From positions 1 to 35,677 of IMG/VR virus record IMGVR_UViG_3300010885_005784: a stretch of 35,677 nucleotides of DNA. The stretch is one strand, 5' to 3'. The translations under genes and the position numbers were made by a program. The stretch comes from a virus. Below, one piece after another: positions 12,932 through 22,665 of this stretch (position 1 is the first letter of the stretch; each line of letters begins with the position of its first letter). The notes beneath the pieces are model-generated. The model saw only the letters and a program-made list of their open reading frames with translations. It searched no databases and had not been told where the DNA came from.

Positions 12932-15649
12932 TTATCGTTTGCCTCTAATCATGTTTTTAATTCTGAACTCGAGAGGAACTTGACCTTTAGGAAAGTCAGA
13001 TTCGGTGACTCTGCCCGGCGGTAGATCACGGGGATCCAAACGAGACATGCGGGGGATTGTCATTGTGTTATACATTGCCACAGCCTTTGGATCTTTGAAC
13101 AAAGTTTCCTTCAAAACAGGATCTTGCGTCAAATCTTTTCCAGTCTGCATCTCAATGGCGGCTAAATCAGTCAACTTTTCAAACAAAGGAGCTTTTGGAT
13201 TTCCCAAATAAGTTCCTGCGGTTGTGCCGTATGTTTTATTGATGTAATCAATCGAATCATTCAACGTTCTGTCAAAGTTTGTAATGTCAGACGGCTTGTT
13301 AAATCTATCACTAAAACTCATGCCAGCTTCATTGGCCATGCGCAAATATTGTTTTGAAATATCTTCGCCGGGCTTTGACGTTAAAACCTGACCAACGTGA
13401 GCCAATTCATGACTCAACACATCAGCAGTCGTTCCGGGGTACTTTGGCTCAAGTCCAGTTACGTACGGCGCCATGTTGATGTATGTCTGTTGATTGGACT
13501 TGTAGCCAGTCTCAGGCACGTTACCCAAAGCAGAAGTTGGGTCAGCCATGCGAACATCAACTTTGGGGAAGTATGTCGAAGGATCCCAACCCAAGTAAGG
13601 TGCGGCGGCTTTTATCAAATTAGGGTCAACCTTGCTTCCACCCCATCCTGCAAGTGCATCCGGGTTCATGCCTGCACCAGTGTTGATGGTTCTATTGCTG
13701 GCTGGCCCAGCATTCAAGGTAGGAGCCAAGTTGGTGTTGTAGACGTTACCGTTCCACAAGAATTCTTTGTCACCAGAAGCTCGGGCCTGAGCAAATGCTG
13801 ACTTAAAAGACTTGTCAGACAGATCTTTTTGTTGATCTACCGCTGGCGCTTGAGGCGATTCCATAGGATTGCTAACAACGCTTGGGATCTCGTATGGGTT
13901 AACTCCACCAATTGCTGAATCTATTGGCATTTCGACAGGAGCATTACTTGTAGGTTCTTCAATGCTAGGTAGCGCACCAGAAGAAGTGTCAGAAGGAATG
14001 TCAGAAGAAGCAACAGGAGAAGCGTTAGAGGAGCCGTCAGAAGCAACGTCGAAGTAGCCGCTTGGAACAAGTGAGTCTAATGGCGACGCTGGTCTTTGGT
14101 CGCCTTGGTTATTCATGTATCCACCTACCGTGGAAATGATGGCAGAAGGATCTCCGCTTTGAATAGCTTTAACGCCCTGATAAGCTTTGGCAATATCGTT
14201 GACGTTGTATCCGCCAATGTTGTTGAGATCACCAAGACCTGCTGAATTAGCAACGCCACTTAAATCAGTACCACCAAGATTGGCGCCAGAAGACAAGATA
14301 CCCAGTGGGTTGCCGCTCTTAACAGCACCAGCAAAATTTGCCGCATTGGCAACATCAGAGAATCCACCCAAACCTGCCGCGCCAGCAAGAGCGCCAAGAA
14401 CGTTGCCTTGACTAGCGGCAATAGCGGCATTGGCGGCCATGGCAAAGGGCTGGAGACCGGGAATGAACTGGGCAATCGCCAGCAACGGAGCTATCTTGTT
14501 AAGGTCAGAACTAGATCCAGCGGTTGTGTAAAAATACGGCGTTCCATCATCCCCAAACTGAACGCGGAAACCAGTGTTACCTTTACCAGCTCCAGTACCG
14601 CTAAATAAACCTTCACCGCCTTGGCGCTCCCATCTACCGCTTCCACGATTGATTGCTTGCCCGGTTACTTTATTGCCAAAAGTTTCCCCAGTTTTATACA
14701 TGGGGACGCCATCTTTCATTACAATTTGAGATGGGTCAGTAGGTTCAAAAAAAGTATTAACAAACTCCCCATCCTGTACGGTACTTGTTTTTCCGTACAA
14801 GGGTTCAAGTTTTGCACCTTTAGGAACCGTAACCGTGCGCATAACGGGTTCCGATGTCCCGCTGTCAAAGTTATATTGAGTTTCTCCTGTAGGCTCTTGG
14901 TAAATATACCTTCCATCCCCCATATCTTGAACTCGAGTTCCGTTATATGTATAGCCGCCAATTTCGGCTTTTTCGTATGTAGGAATTTTTCCAAACTGTT
15001 TGATGTCAGTAATACCAGCGTCGGCCATCAGTTTGGCCATATCGTTAGCCGCATCTTGAGCACCGTGGCCACCCCTCCAATTAGAGGTGAGGTTTTGACC
15101 TAAGATTTGATTTTTTAAAATTTGCTGGTAATCAGGTGGTGGTGGGCGAACATCTAAAGCGCCGCGTGTACCTTGGCCAAAGTCGCCATAGCCACCACCC
15201 CCGCCACCAGTATCACCATAAAGTTTAGTGGTGTCGTTGTAAACGTTAGCAAATGTTGATGCATCTGAGCCTTGCTGAGTTTCAAGGTTTTGTTCTGGTA
15301 AGAGTGCTTGATCAGCCACAAAACCTAAATCGTTGGGATTAAAGCTAGAAGGATCTGATCCGTACAGAGGATCACCAATAGAATTAAATCGTGGAGTTGT
15401 TTGTGAGAGTGGTGCAGGCGTGGTTGGGTAAATGTTGTCAAAAGACCCACCAAATTTAGGCTTGGGGACACTCTGATTTATAAGGGTAGGATCGTACAGA
15501 GCTTCTTTTACTTCATTTACTGGAGGAGATAAAACGCTCAAACCACTTTGGGGCTGTGTAGACAGTGGTGTACTTAACTCAGGGTTAAAACCAACGGGGC
15601 CATCGTCTTCCATCATCATTCGAGGATTCAAATTGTAATTAAATGCCAT
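12932..15649 (-). CDS. Large virion protein with HELAH zinc-metalloprotease motif
   Basis: A 905-residue protein, paralogous to the downstream 1568-residue protein over residues about 120-385 and again in a short motif at 613-640 (FKSAFAQARA...FLWNGNVYNT). Residues 385-450 are Ala/Gly-rich and hydrophobic. Residues 700-850 look like a zinc protease: YPGTTADVLSHELAHVGQ places HELAH at 747-751, the HExxH signature, and Glu774, 23 residues later in RMANEAG, is a possible third ligand as in gluzincins. The domain is near the C-terminus. It may process virion proteins or cut host envelope proteins during entry, both inference. The motif sits in a plausible helix (ADVLSHELAHVGQVL), arguing against chance, but no fold was tested. 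Confidence 0.75.
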   Translation of the reverse strand: MAFNYNLNPRMMMEDDGPVGFNPELSTPLSTQPQSGLSVLSPPVNEVKEALYDPTLINQSVPKPKFGGSFDNIYPTTPAPLSQTTPRFNSIGDPLYGSDPSSFNPNDLGFVADQALLPEQNLETQQGSDASTFANVYNDTTKLYGDTGGGGGGYGDFGQGTRGALDVRPPPPDYQQILKNQILGQNLTSNWRGGHGAQDAANDMAKLMADAGITDIKQFGKIPTYEKAEIGGYTYNGTRVQDMGDGRYIYQEPTGETQYNFDSGTSEPVMRTVTVPKGAKLEPLYGKTSTVQDGEFVNTFFEPTDPSQIVMKDGVPMYKTGETFGNKVTGQAINRGSGRWERQGGEGLFSGTGAGKGNTGFRVQFGDDGTPYFYTTAGSSSDLNKIAPLLAIAQFIPGLQPFAMAANAAIAASQGNVLGALAGAAGLGGFSDVANAANFAGAVKSGNPLGILSSGANLGGTDLSGVANSAGLGDLNNIGGYNVNDIAKAYQGVKAIQSGDPSAIISTVGGYMNNQGDQRPASPLDSLVPSGYFDVASDGSSNASPVASSDIPSDTSSGALPSIEEPTSNAPVEMPIDSAIGGVNPYEIPSVVSNPMESPQAPAVDQQKDLSDKSFKSAFAQARASGDKEFLWNGNVYNTNLAPTLNAGPASNRTINTGAGMNPDALAGWGGSKVDPNLIKAAAPYLGWDPSTYFPKVDVRMADPTSALGNVPETGYKSNQQTYINMAPYVTGLEPKYPGTTADVLSHELAHVGQVLTSKPGEDISKQYLRMANEAGMSFSDRFNKPSDITNFDRTLNDSIDYINKTYGTTAGTYLGNPKAPLFEKLTDLAAIEMQTGKDLTQDPVLKETLFKDPKAVAMYNTMTIPRMSRLDPRDLPPGRVTESDFPKGQVPLEFRIKNMIRGKR
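14495..15292 (-). repeat. Duplicated protein module, copy A
   Basis: Codes for residues about 120-385 of the 905-residue protein. It matches the module at 11744-12616 block for block. The DNA also stays alike in places (for example the stretches coding for QQGSDASTFANVYN and FGDDGTPYFYTT). It differs by a shorter N-terminal part and a different middle (GGYTYNGTRVQDMGDGRYIY). Confidence 0.85.
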
Positions 15650-15650
15650 A

Positions 15651-15914
15651 TCAATTCACCGATGGGTTAACAGCATTGACCACAGCTTGCGCCCAGTCCT
15701 GCCAGTCATCAAACACATAAGGGCCCGGAACCGCCTCGTTGTTAAACACATCGATAGCTTTCAATCCAGATGCCCATTCTCTCCAATCCGTCAAAACGTT
15801 TGGAATGGCAAGCTGTTGGGTTGCATACAGCTCACACATTAAAGATGCCCAAGACTCAAACGAATGATACCTTGGGTCATAAACTAACGCTACGTTTAGA
15901 GGATTATTATCCAC
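15651..15914 (-). CDS. Small Trp-rich conserved-looking phage protein
   Basis: An 87-residue protein, if started at GTG 15914 (then [18 protein letters not shown]). It contains several Trp residues ([37 protein letters not shown]) and three short helices. I associate such proteins with the gene after nozzle-type genes in freshwater phages. The frame extends up to ATG 15965, which would overlap the nozzle gene by 59 bases. I prefer GTG 15914 because GGGGAC lies at a good distance and the overlap is just a few bases, but this is not certain. Function unknown; it may be a small virion or assembly protein. Confidence 0.6.
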   Translation of the reverse strand: MDNNPLNVALVYDPRYHSFESWASLMCELYATQQLAIPNVLTDWREWASGLKAIDVFNNEAVPGPYVFDDWQDWAQAVVNAVNPSVN

Positions 15915-18900
15915 GAACGTCCCCAAAGTCAGCGTCCAGAAGGATCTTACCGAGCTGGTAGTCACCTCCCGCTACGTTGCTTCCAAAGCGAAGCCTCATC
16001 TCACGTCTTTGCTCACGAACGTCTACCTTGTTGGTATTAGGCTCAAACTCTCTCGGAGCGGATGTCTGGTCTTCAGATTGAGCAAATGAGCGACCCGTTA
16101 CCTCAAGGTACATGGTTCCGCTTTGGACAAAGTCAGGCTCAATACGGTCAAGGTGAATCCACTTGTTCTCACCTACAGGAGAGGGCTGTGAGGGGCCACC
16201 AGAGACCCAGCCCAAGTCATTGGTCTCAAAGTAAGACTCAATGGCCACAGCGTTGGTTCCTTGAACCGCGTCTGTTCCAACCTCGTGTTGCCACAAAGAC
16301 ACCTCGCTGTTAACCTGATCTACCGTCAACGAGAAGTTAATCCCAGCAGGGATTGCGGCAGAAAGTGTGTCACCAATTGCATAGTCTTGGCCAAAATTTT
16401 CAAGCGAGACGGAAGTTACAATGCCACCAGCCACCACGATAGTAGCTGTTGCACCAGTTCCTGTGCCACCTGTTAAGGCAATAAAACGATAGGTTCCATT
16501 TGTATAGCCAGAACCAGCGTTAGTAATAGACACTTGATTTATTGCACCCTCAAGGTTCATTTCCGTGCCAGCGGCAATAGGAAAGCGAAACACCTGAGAG
16601 AAGTAACCAGCAGAGCGACGAGCTCCCAAAGCTGTTCCAGCGTCGTACCAAGTGTTTTCCCTAGTATTGTAGATAATCGCGTCGTTGCACTCGTCTGAGT
16701 CACCACGGGGGTAGTACCACCACACCTCACCAAAACGAGGAACCTTGGTTGCCCAAACTTTCTGACGCTGAGAGTAGTTCAGGTTGTCAAAAAAGAAGTT
16801 CTGGTTCATGTTGTTGGGGACTTCTTTTACAACACCGTTGTAGAGCAAGAAACGATCAACACCGATCCAGTAGTAGATACCGTCGTACTCGATCACGCAC
16901 TGAGACGAAAGGATCGAAGACTGGCTAGAGATGATGTCATAGCGCCAGTACTGAGGAGGAGTTCCAACGCCACCGATGTAGGACATGCGAACTAGGCTAT
17001 CAATGCTCCAAAACAGCCCAGAAGGCGAGTTAGAGCCGCCCCTGACGGGTAGCCCCTTGACAATCTTGCCAGTCGCTACATTGACCTCGTTGGCATCCGC
17101 CGAGTTCCAGTCAGTAGGATCACCTGCTGAGCAGTTCTTTAAAAGCCCGTTGTTGCCGTAGACCACCACATACGGGTGCAGGGAAACAACCCCACCAGAG
17201 ACGTCAATGATGTCACCAGTAGGCAATACCCCACCTGTGTCTTTTAGAGGCTGAACAACAGTTTTTGTGATGTCGCCGTAGAGGACGGGGGTGTTGACGG
17301 TGCTGTCGATCTCGGAAAGGTTCTGCCCGGGGTGCGCCAACAGCAAGTTATTGCCGCCTTGGGTGTCGTACAGAGCATCAAACTGCCACAAGTTGTTGTT
17401 GTTGTAAATAAACTCAGGATCAACGCTTGAGACTCTCACCGTAAAGCCAGAGCTTGCGTAGACAGTCCCAACATCCACCAAGAAGCCAGAGCTCTGAGTG
17501 ACCGCTAGGACGCTGAACTGAAAGCCATTGCTTGACTTGACAAAGGTAACGGGGACAGAAAAGCCACCAGCGTTACCCAAACTGGCCACAGTAAACGCCA
17601 AACCTGCGCTTGCGTAGACGGTAGACACAGGAATAGAGAACCCTGAGCTCGTCACAACGGTAGAGATTGGAACCGAGAAGCCAGAGCTTGCGTAGATGGC
17701 TGAAATTGGAACCACAAAGCCTGCACCACTTCCGCCAATAGAGGTGGAGTTGGCTGACATGATGTTGCTGATAATGTATCCACGGCCACGGTCAGTCAAA
17801 GTAACAGAAGTCACAGCGCCAGAGGTTCCCACAACAATCGTTGCCTTAGCACCTGTGCCAGAGCCACCAGTTAGAGCTACGTTTGTGAACGTTGCCGCGC
17901 CAACTGTGGCCACATTAATCTTAAATCCTGAGCCAGTACCGCCTATGTCAAGAGGGTCAGCAGAGAGCTCGTCAGCAACCGTATAGCCTGAGCCAGTTTC
18001 GGTCAAAGTCACAGTGGTTACCGTGTTTCCAGCAACCACCACGGTAGCCGTAACGCCAGTACCCGTACCACCAGTCAAAAAGACGTTGGTGTAAGTTCCG
18101 TTGGTGTACAAAGTACCGCCGACAAGCGTGTTGAGCGTCAGAACGCCGTTAGCTGTATAAGCACCGCCGCCAGTAATGGCGCCTAAAGTCTGTATACCGC
18201 TACCGATGGATGTTGCACTGGCTGACAAAGTGTTGGCAACAACGTAATTGCTTCCCTTGGTTGTGATGGTCACCGAGGTCACAGCGTTACCAGAGACAAC
18301 AATCGTTGCTTTTGCACCCGTACCAGCTCCGCCAGTCAAAGAGACGTTGGTGAAGGTTCCGTTAGTGTAGTTAGAGCCAGCAGTTATGGCGCCTAAAGTG
18401 CCCACGCCGTTGGTGACACCACCAAGGTTAGATGCCGCGGCGCTTAGAGAATCAGCGGCGGTGTAGTTGATGCCTCGAGCAGTTAACGTCACAGACGTCA
18501 CGTCCCCACCAGCACCAACAACAATAGTTGCCTGAGCGTTAGATCCAGTACCACCAGTTAGGGGAACGCTTGTATAAGTTCCTGTGCCGTAGTTAGTACC
18601 ACCAGCCAAAGACCCAGAATTCAAAGCGTTGATGCCGTTACCCAAAAGAGCAGAGGATGCACTCATCGCATCAGCTACGGTGTAGTTAGATCCTGCGCTT
18701 GTGATGGTCACAGACGTTACGGTATTACCCGCAACCACCACAGTACCAACAGCACCAGCACCAGTACCGCCCGTTAGGGGAACCAGCGTGTAGGTTCCGT
18801 TGGTGTAATTAGATCCGCCAGTAACAGCAGAGATCGTTGCAATACCGTTTACGGAACCTGCAAACGTTGCACTGAGTGAGTCACCCACAGCGTAATTCAC

Positions 18901-20736
18901 ACCCGCGTTAACAATCTCAACGGAGTAAATACGGCTGTTTAAGATAATGATATTGGCCGTGGCGCCTGTTCCAGAACCACCAGTCAGGGGTGTATCACGG
19001 AAAACACCGATCGCTGTGATGCTGGTGCTTCCCACGGTCTGGCTGGCGCTCACGTTGTAAGTACCCACACCACCGCTACCTGTACCAAAGGACGTGATCG
19101 TGGTGTTAGCCGTTACGCCAGTTCCGTAGATGGTCTGGCCAACAACCAAAGCACCAGAAGCAACAGCGGTCACGTTCATTACCGTTCCAGATATAGACGC
19201 GGTCACAGAAGCTGTTGTTGAGTTGGTATAGTAGTTACCCGCAGTAACCCCACCCAAAGCACCAATCACACCGTTAACGCCACCAATATCTTCACTGGAG
19301 GCGGTTAAAACATCGTTGACAGAGTAGTTAGTTCCATCGTTTGTCAAAGTAACAGAACCCACAGAGCCTGTTGATACAGCAAAAACAGCGCACTGGAAAC
19401 CAGAGCTTGCCGCTACCGTAGAGGCTACGACAGCAAAGCTAGAGCCAGTTCCACCTAGGTTCGTATTGGCCGTTGTAAGGCTGTCAAGGGCCGTGTAACC
19501 GATTCCACCGTAAGTTAGCGCCACAGAGATCACAATGCCGCCAGCAACAGTTATGGTGGCTCTAGCGCCGCTTCCCGTGCCTCCTGTGAGGGTCACGTTA
19601 GGGTAGATGCCGTTGACGTATCCTGAGCCCCCTGTGATCGCTCCAAAGGCTGTTACGCCCTTACCAATGCTAGAAGCTGAGCAAGAAAGGATGTCGTTAG
19701 CGGCGTAGTTGTTGCCGCCGTACGTAATAACCACAGCAATAACGTTGCCGCCAGATGTTGTGACGGTTGCCAAGGCGCCAGTTCCAGCGCCGCCAGTCAA
19801 GGCTACGTTAGGAAAAGATCCGTTTGTGTAGTTACTTCCGCCAATGATGTTGTTGACAGCGGTGATTGAGTTTGTTGTGACGACAACAGTGCCTACGGCG
19901 CCTGAGCCTGTGCCGCCTGTAAAGTTTACACCAGTGTAGGTTCCTGCGGCGTACAAAGAGCCGCCCACGAGCTGACCGTAGGTGTCAATGATCCCAGAAA
20001 CACCACCAATAAAGGCAGAATTTGCCGTCAAAATGTCTGTGTCTTTGTAGCCAACGCCGCGGTCTTGAGCTGTAATTCCAGTCACCGCACCACCAGATAC
20101 AGTGATATTTGCGGTAGCTCCCGAGCCTACACCTACAGGCGTAGAAGTGGCATTGATCATGGGGACGTTTAAATAAGTCCCGTTGGTATACAAAGTACCA
20201 CCAGTGATGGTCGAGTAGGTGTTAACACCATTACCAATCGAAGCCGCCGCGGCAGAGAGAATATCGCCTACCAAGTAGCCGTTTCCGTCGTTGACAATTG
20301 TCACCGCTGACACAGCATTAGATGCCACAGTGATATTGGCTGTTGCACCTGCGCCGCTACCGCCAGTCAGAGGAATGCCTGTGTATGTACCGTTTGTGTA
20401 CTGAGAGCCGCCAGTGATCGTGCCCAAGGTATTCAAGGGTGAAGAGACCACAAAGTTAACAATGCCAGCGCCAATACCGCTGTTGTTGATCTCTAGGACT
20501 TGTATGCCATCGCGATAGCCGTTGAAGATCTTTGAGAAACCGTCCTCAGAGTCAACAAAGATACCGCGAGAGATACCAGCAAGGGCGTTGGTTATTTCAC
20601 GATAGCCACCAATCTTACGGGGGCGACCACGCTGAAACCTGACCCACCTTCCGTCGTTGTAGAAGTCTTTGTCGAAGACCGTGCCATCGCGCTGGATGCC
20701 CGGCTTCGTGTCAAGCGCAAAGACCTTCTTTGTCAT
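15907..20736 (-). CDS. Tail nozzle/hub-type protein with a giant repeat insert
   Basis: A 1609-residue protein. Residues 1-95 match the start of P22 gp10/SU10 nozzle-type proteins, with [20 protein letters not shown] (27-46). Residues about 1107-1395 continue that fold, a Trp/Tyr-rich beta-propeller-like region ([45 protein letters not shown]). Between them lie about ten Gly/Thr-rich repeats of roughly 70 residues (104-1005), then short SSGF repeats (1006-1105). One further 70-residue repeat lies at 1398-1465. The usual family members lack these inserts and are far shorter. The protein probably closes the tail and projects a repeat stalk. The start overlaps the upstream stop (ATGA), with AAGGGTGG upstream. 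Confidence 0.75.
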   Translation of the reverse strand: MTKKVFALDTKPGIQRDGTVFDKDFYNDGRWVRFQRGRPRKIGGYREITNALAGISRGIFVDSEDGFSKIFNGYRDGIQVLEINNSGIGAGIVNFVVSSPLNTLGTITGGSQYTNGTYTGIPLTGGSGAGATANITVASNAVSAVTIVNDGNGYLVGDILSAAAASIGNGVNTYSTITGGTLYTNGTYLNVPMINATSTPVGVGSGATANITVSGGAVTGITAQDRGVGYKDTDILTANSAFIGGVSGIIDTYGQLVGGSLYAAGTYTGVNFTGGTGSGAVGTVVVTTNSITAVNNIIGGSNYTNGSFPNVALTGGAGTGALATVTTSGGNVIAVVITYGGNNYAANDILSCSASSIGKGVTAFGAITGGSGYVNGIYPNVTLTGGTGSGARATITVAGGIVISVALTYGGIGYTALDSLTTANTNLGGTGSSFAVVASTVAASSGFQCAVFAVSTGSVGSVTLTNDGTNYSVNDVLTASSEDIGGVNGVIGALGGVTAGNYYTNSTTASVTASISGTVMNVTAVASGALVVGQTIYGTGVTANTTITSFGTGSGGVGTYNVSASQTVGSTSITAIGVFRDTPLTGGSGTGATANIIILNSRIYSVEIVNAGVNYAVGDSLSATFAGSVNGIATISAVTGGSNYTNGTYTLVPLTGGTGAGAVGTVVVAGNTVTSVTITSAGSNYTVADAMSASSALLGNGINALNSGSLAGGTNYGTGTYTSVPLTGGTGSNAQATIVVGAGGDVTSVTLTARGINYTAADSLSAAASNLGGVTNGVGTLGAITAGSNYTNGTFTNVSLTGGAGTGAKATIVVSGNAVTSVTITTKGSNYVVANTLSASATSIGSGIQTLGAITGGGAYTANGVLTLNTLVGGTLYTNGTYTNVFLTGGTGTGVTATVVVAGNTVTTVTLTETGSGYTVADELSADPLDIGGTGSGFKINVATVGAATFTNVALTGGSGTGAKATIVVGTSGAVTSVTLTDRGRGYIISNIMSANSTSIGGSGAGFVVPISAIYASSGFSVPISTVVTSSGFSIPVSTVYASAGLAFTVASLGNAGGFSVPVTFVKSSNGFQFSVLAVTQSSGFLVDVGTVYASSGFTVRVSSVDPEFIYNNNNLWQFDALYDTQGGNNLLLAHPGQNLSEIDSTVNTPVLYGDITKTVVQPLKDTGGVLPTGDIIDVSGGVVSLHPYVVVYGNNGLLKNCSAGDPTDWNSADANEVNVATGKIVKGLPVRGGSNSPSGLFWSIDSLVRMSYIGGVGTPPQYWRYDIISSQSSILSSQCVIEYDGIYYWIGVDRFLLYNGVVKEVPNNMNQNFFFDNLNYSQRQKVWATKVPRFGEVWWYYPRGDSDECNDAIIYNTRENTWYDAGTALGARRSAGYFSQVFRFPIAAGTEMNLEGAINQVSITNAGSGYTNGTYRFIALTGGTGTGATATIVVAGGIVTSVSLENFGQDYAIGDTLSAAIPAGINFSLTVDQVNSEVSLWQHEVGTDAVQGTNAVAIESYFETNDLGWVSGGPSQPSPVGENKWIHLDRIEPDFVQSGTMYLEVTGRSFAQSEDQTSAPREFEPNTNKVDVREQRREMRLRFGSNVAGGDYQLGKILLDADFGDVRG
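17422..17721 (-). repeat. Short SSGF-type repeats, about 13 residues each
   Basis: Codes for residues about 1006-1105 of the nozzle-type protein. Seven or eight units follow the pattern S-S/A-G-F-x-V/I-P/x-V-S/x-T-V, for example [26 protein letters not shown] and [13 protein letters not shown]. The unit differs clearly from the longer repeats that precede it, and the earlier array also contains one copy near residue 443 ([15 protein letters not shown]). Confidence 0.75.
17722..20427 (-). repeat. Array of about ten 70-residue Gly/Thr-rich repeats
   Basis: Codes for residues about 104-1005 of the nozzle-type protein. The unit runs ITGGSxYTNGTYTxVxLTGG, then GxGxGAxATIxVxxGxVTSV, then TxxGxxYxVxDxLSAxxxxIG. 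Starts of units are seen near residues 106, 176, 256, 297, 366, 497, 638, 709, 782, 853 and 871. They diverge in sequence and two are cut short, so the array is old or under diversifying selection. The pattern suggests beta-sheet modules. Confidence 0.85.
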
Positions 20737-21992
20737 GAGAACGTTCCACCCTTAACGCCGCCTATAAAAGTACCAATACCAGTCGAGTCAATCGCACCAG
20801 TGACCTGAGCGCCAGTTGCATCAACGTCAACAATTTGGCTACCAAGAACAGTGATGCCAAAGCGTCCCGCGCCGGGGCGGTACAGACCCGTATTCGTCTC
20901 CGATGAGAAGTTCAGCGAAGGCACACCTGCCGTACCGTTGATCAGTGACAGAGACACACCACCAGCCAGCGCCGTGTTGGCGTTCAAGAAGTTTGTTCCA
21001 TCACAGATCAGCGTCGCCTGACCACCAGAGGGGATCGTAGCCGTCGCTCCACCAGAGACACCTGTTGTGATCGTCAACGTGAAAGCGCCAGCACTACACT
21101 GGTTACTTACAACGTAGAAGTTAACCACAGGAGGGTAGGTGACCGTGACGTTACCTGAGAGGGTTCCGATGTACGTCTGAATGGTGTTAGATGCCTCACT
21201 TGCGGTTAAGGTGTACGCGCCACTTGTGACGCTTTTTACCAACGCAGTAAATGCAAACTGGGTACTGGTTCCGTAACCGATCGTGACAAAAGCAGAACCT
21301 GTAGAGACAATAAAAGCCGACTCATTGGGAGCGAACGTCTTTGTCAGTGCCGTATCAATCAACTCAGAGCTAGTTGTTGCAACAGTAAGCGTTCCCGTAC
21401 CGTTGTTCTTCACTAACGTGAACCAGTTGTTTCCAACAGTAGCGCTATTAGGCAGAGTAACCGTAGTTGTGCCGCCTCCCCAAACATAAGTCTGGGCTCT
21501 GTCGGTTGTGGCAAATGTGTAACTCGATGTTAAAGACAGAACGGGGTGGCTTTGATTGAGGGTGGCGCCACTAGCAACCAGACCGTAACCAGCCAAAGTA
21601 GCCGCATCAGCAGAGGAGGTTCCTGTGCCAAAAGCGATAACGCCCCAAGTGCCTTGATCGGTTGCATTGGTGGTGATGTAGATGTACTTGGACTCACCAG
21701 CGGCAACAGAGACGATCGTGTTGGTTCCAGCAAAGTCTTTGACAGTAAAAGTATTTGCACCAATGTTGCGAATCAGCGCATCGTTACCAACAGAGGATTG
21801 GTTGGCAGGGGGCATGTACAGGCTCAGACCTGCTGTGCTTGCCGTGACCTGCATGATACGAGCGGCGTAGTCGTCTGTTGCACTACCGTTAATTGGCCAA
21901 GATAACTGCGTGTTGGCAGTCAGCGTGATGGCACGATAGGAGACGTCGGTCGGTTGAATGACCTGACCTGTAAATGGGCTGTTGTAACTCAT
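20733..21992 (-). CDS. Beta-rich tail fibre-like protein
   Basis: A 419-residue Ser/Thr/Gly-rich protein made of short beta strands with many TVTLPNS and GTGTLTV type segments, as in fibre shafts. The C-terminal part ([20 protein letters not shown], then [14 protein letters not shown]) is a pattern I know from phage tail fibres. It ends GGVKGGTFS. No enzyme motif was seen. The start overlaps the stop of the adaptor gene upstream (ATGA at 21989-21992), and its stop overlaps the nozzle start. Gene order (adaptor, fibre-like, nozzle) suggests it attaches to the tail near the nozzle. The specific receptor is unknown. Confidence 0.7.
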   Translation of the reverse strand: MSYNSPFTGQVIQPTDVSYRAITLTANTQLSWPINGSATDDYAARIMQVTASTAGLSLYMPPANQSSVGNDALIRNIGANTFTVKDFAGTNTIVSVAAGESKYIYITTNATDQGTWGVIAFGTGTSSADAATLAGYGLVASGATLNQSHPVLSLTSSYTFATTDRAQTYVWGGGTTTVTLPNSATVGNNWFTLVKNNGTGTLTVATTSSELIDTALTKTFAPNESAFIVSTGSAFVTIGYGTSTQFAFTALVKSVTSGAYTLTASEASNTIQTYIGTLSGNVTVTYPPVVNFYVVSNQCSAGAFTLTITTGVSGGATATIPSGGQATLICDGTNFLNANTALAGGVSLSLINGTAGVPSLNFSSETNTGLYRPGAGRFGITVLGSQIVDVDATGAQVTGAIDSTGIGTFIGGVKGGTFS

Positions 21993-22624
21993 GAGTCTTG
22001 TGCCACTGCTTGACGATCTGCGATACGCAACTTGTCTTCAGCCATCAAGGTATCCATGATGAGCTTGTACTGGGCTTGCCATGAAGGAACTAGATCGTAG
22101 TTCTTCAAGAACGGCATAGCTTGCAACAAAGCACCATACAGGAGCGCTTGAGGAGCGTACTGCGTAAACCAGTTCGTCTGGTTGGAAGAATCAAGGGGTT
22201 GCACTCGCTCGTAGTACAAAACCTCGAAGGCGTAATTAGCATTGGGTGTGGGGGCAATCATCCAATGGGTGTAGTCGTAGTCGCAGTAAAACTTGGGGAC
22301 TTCTGTTGTTGTTGGGTTAGGCCAGTACTCACGAAGGTACTCGTACCTGCGGTTAAAGACTGGCTGGCGGCTTCCAGCGACTGTGACGTTCAATGAGACC
22401 GTCTTGTGCCAACGAGCAGGCTTGGCAATAATATTCTCGCCAGTCACCATGGTGCTGGTGTTCACAGTCATGTTGCCCAAGAACTTGATCTGAGAGGCAA
22501 TAACCTGCTCAGCCAGCATGATAAACAGAGGGATTTTTTCGATTGTGGCAGGGTCAGAACGCTCCAGATAGGACTGGATGTTTTCGACCAAACTGTCATA
22601 GGTCATAACACTTGCGGTCGTCAT
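21989..22624 (-). CDS. Head-tail adaptor (SU10/gp11-type)
   Basis: A 211-residue protein that probably joins the portal to the tail. It begins MTTASVMTYDSLVENIQSYL and continues as helical, then beta (ITVNTSTMVTGENIIAKPA-like segment) and a helical C-terminus (PSWQAQYKLIMDTLMAEDKL). The pattern YDSLxxxIQxYLERSD, WHKTVSLNV and FEVLYYERVQPLDSSNQTNW is typical of SU10/podovirus adaptor proteins. A GAGGTG ribosome site lies just upstream. It is a key sign of a short-tailed phage; exact family is from recall. Next to it, downstream, are the fibre-like and nozzle genes, which it would contact. Confidence 0.7.
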   Translation of the reverse strand: MTTASVMTYDSLVENIQSYLERSDPATIEKIPLFIMLAEQVIASQIKFLGNMTVNTSTMVTGENIIAKPARWHKTVSLNVTVAGSRQPVFNRRYEYLREYWPNPTTTEVPKFYCDYDYTHWMIAPTPNANYAFEVLYYERVQPLDSSNQTNWFTQYAPQALLYGALLQAMPFLKNYDLVPSWQAQYKLIMDTLMAEDKLRIADRQAVAQDS

Positions 22625-22665
22625 GCGTTCACCTCGTAGATTCGTTGGGACATTTTAGTATGCCT

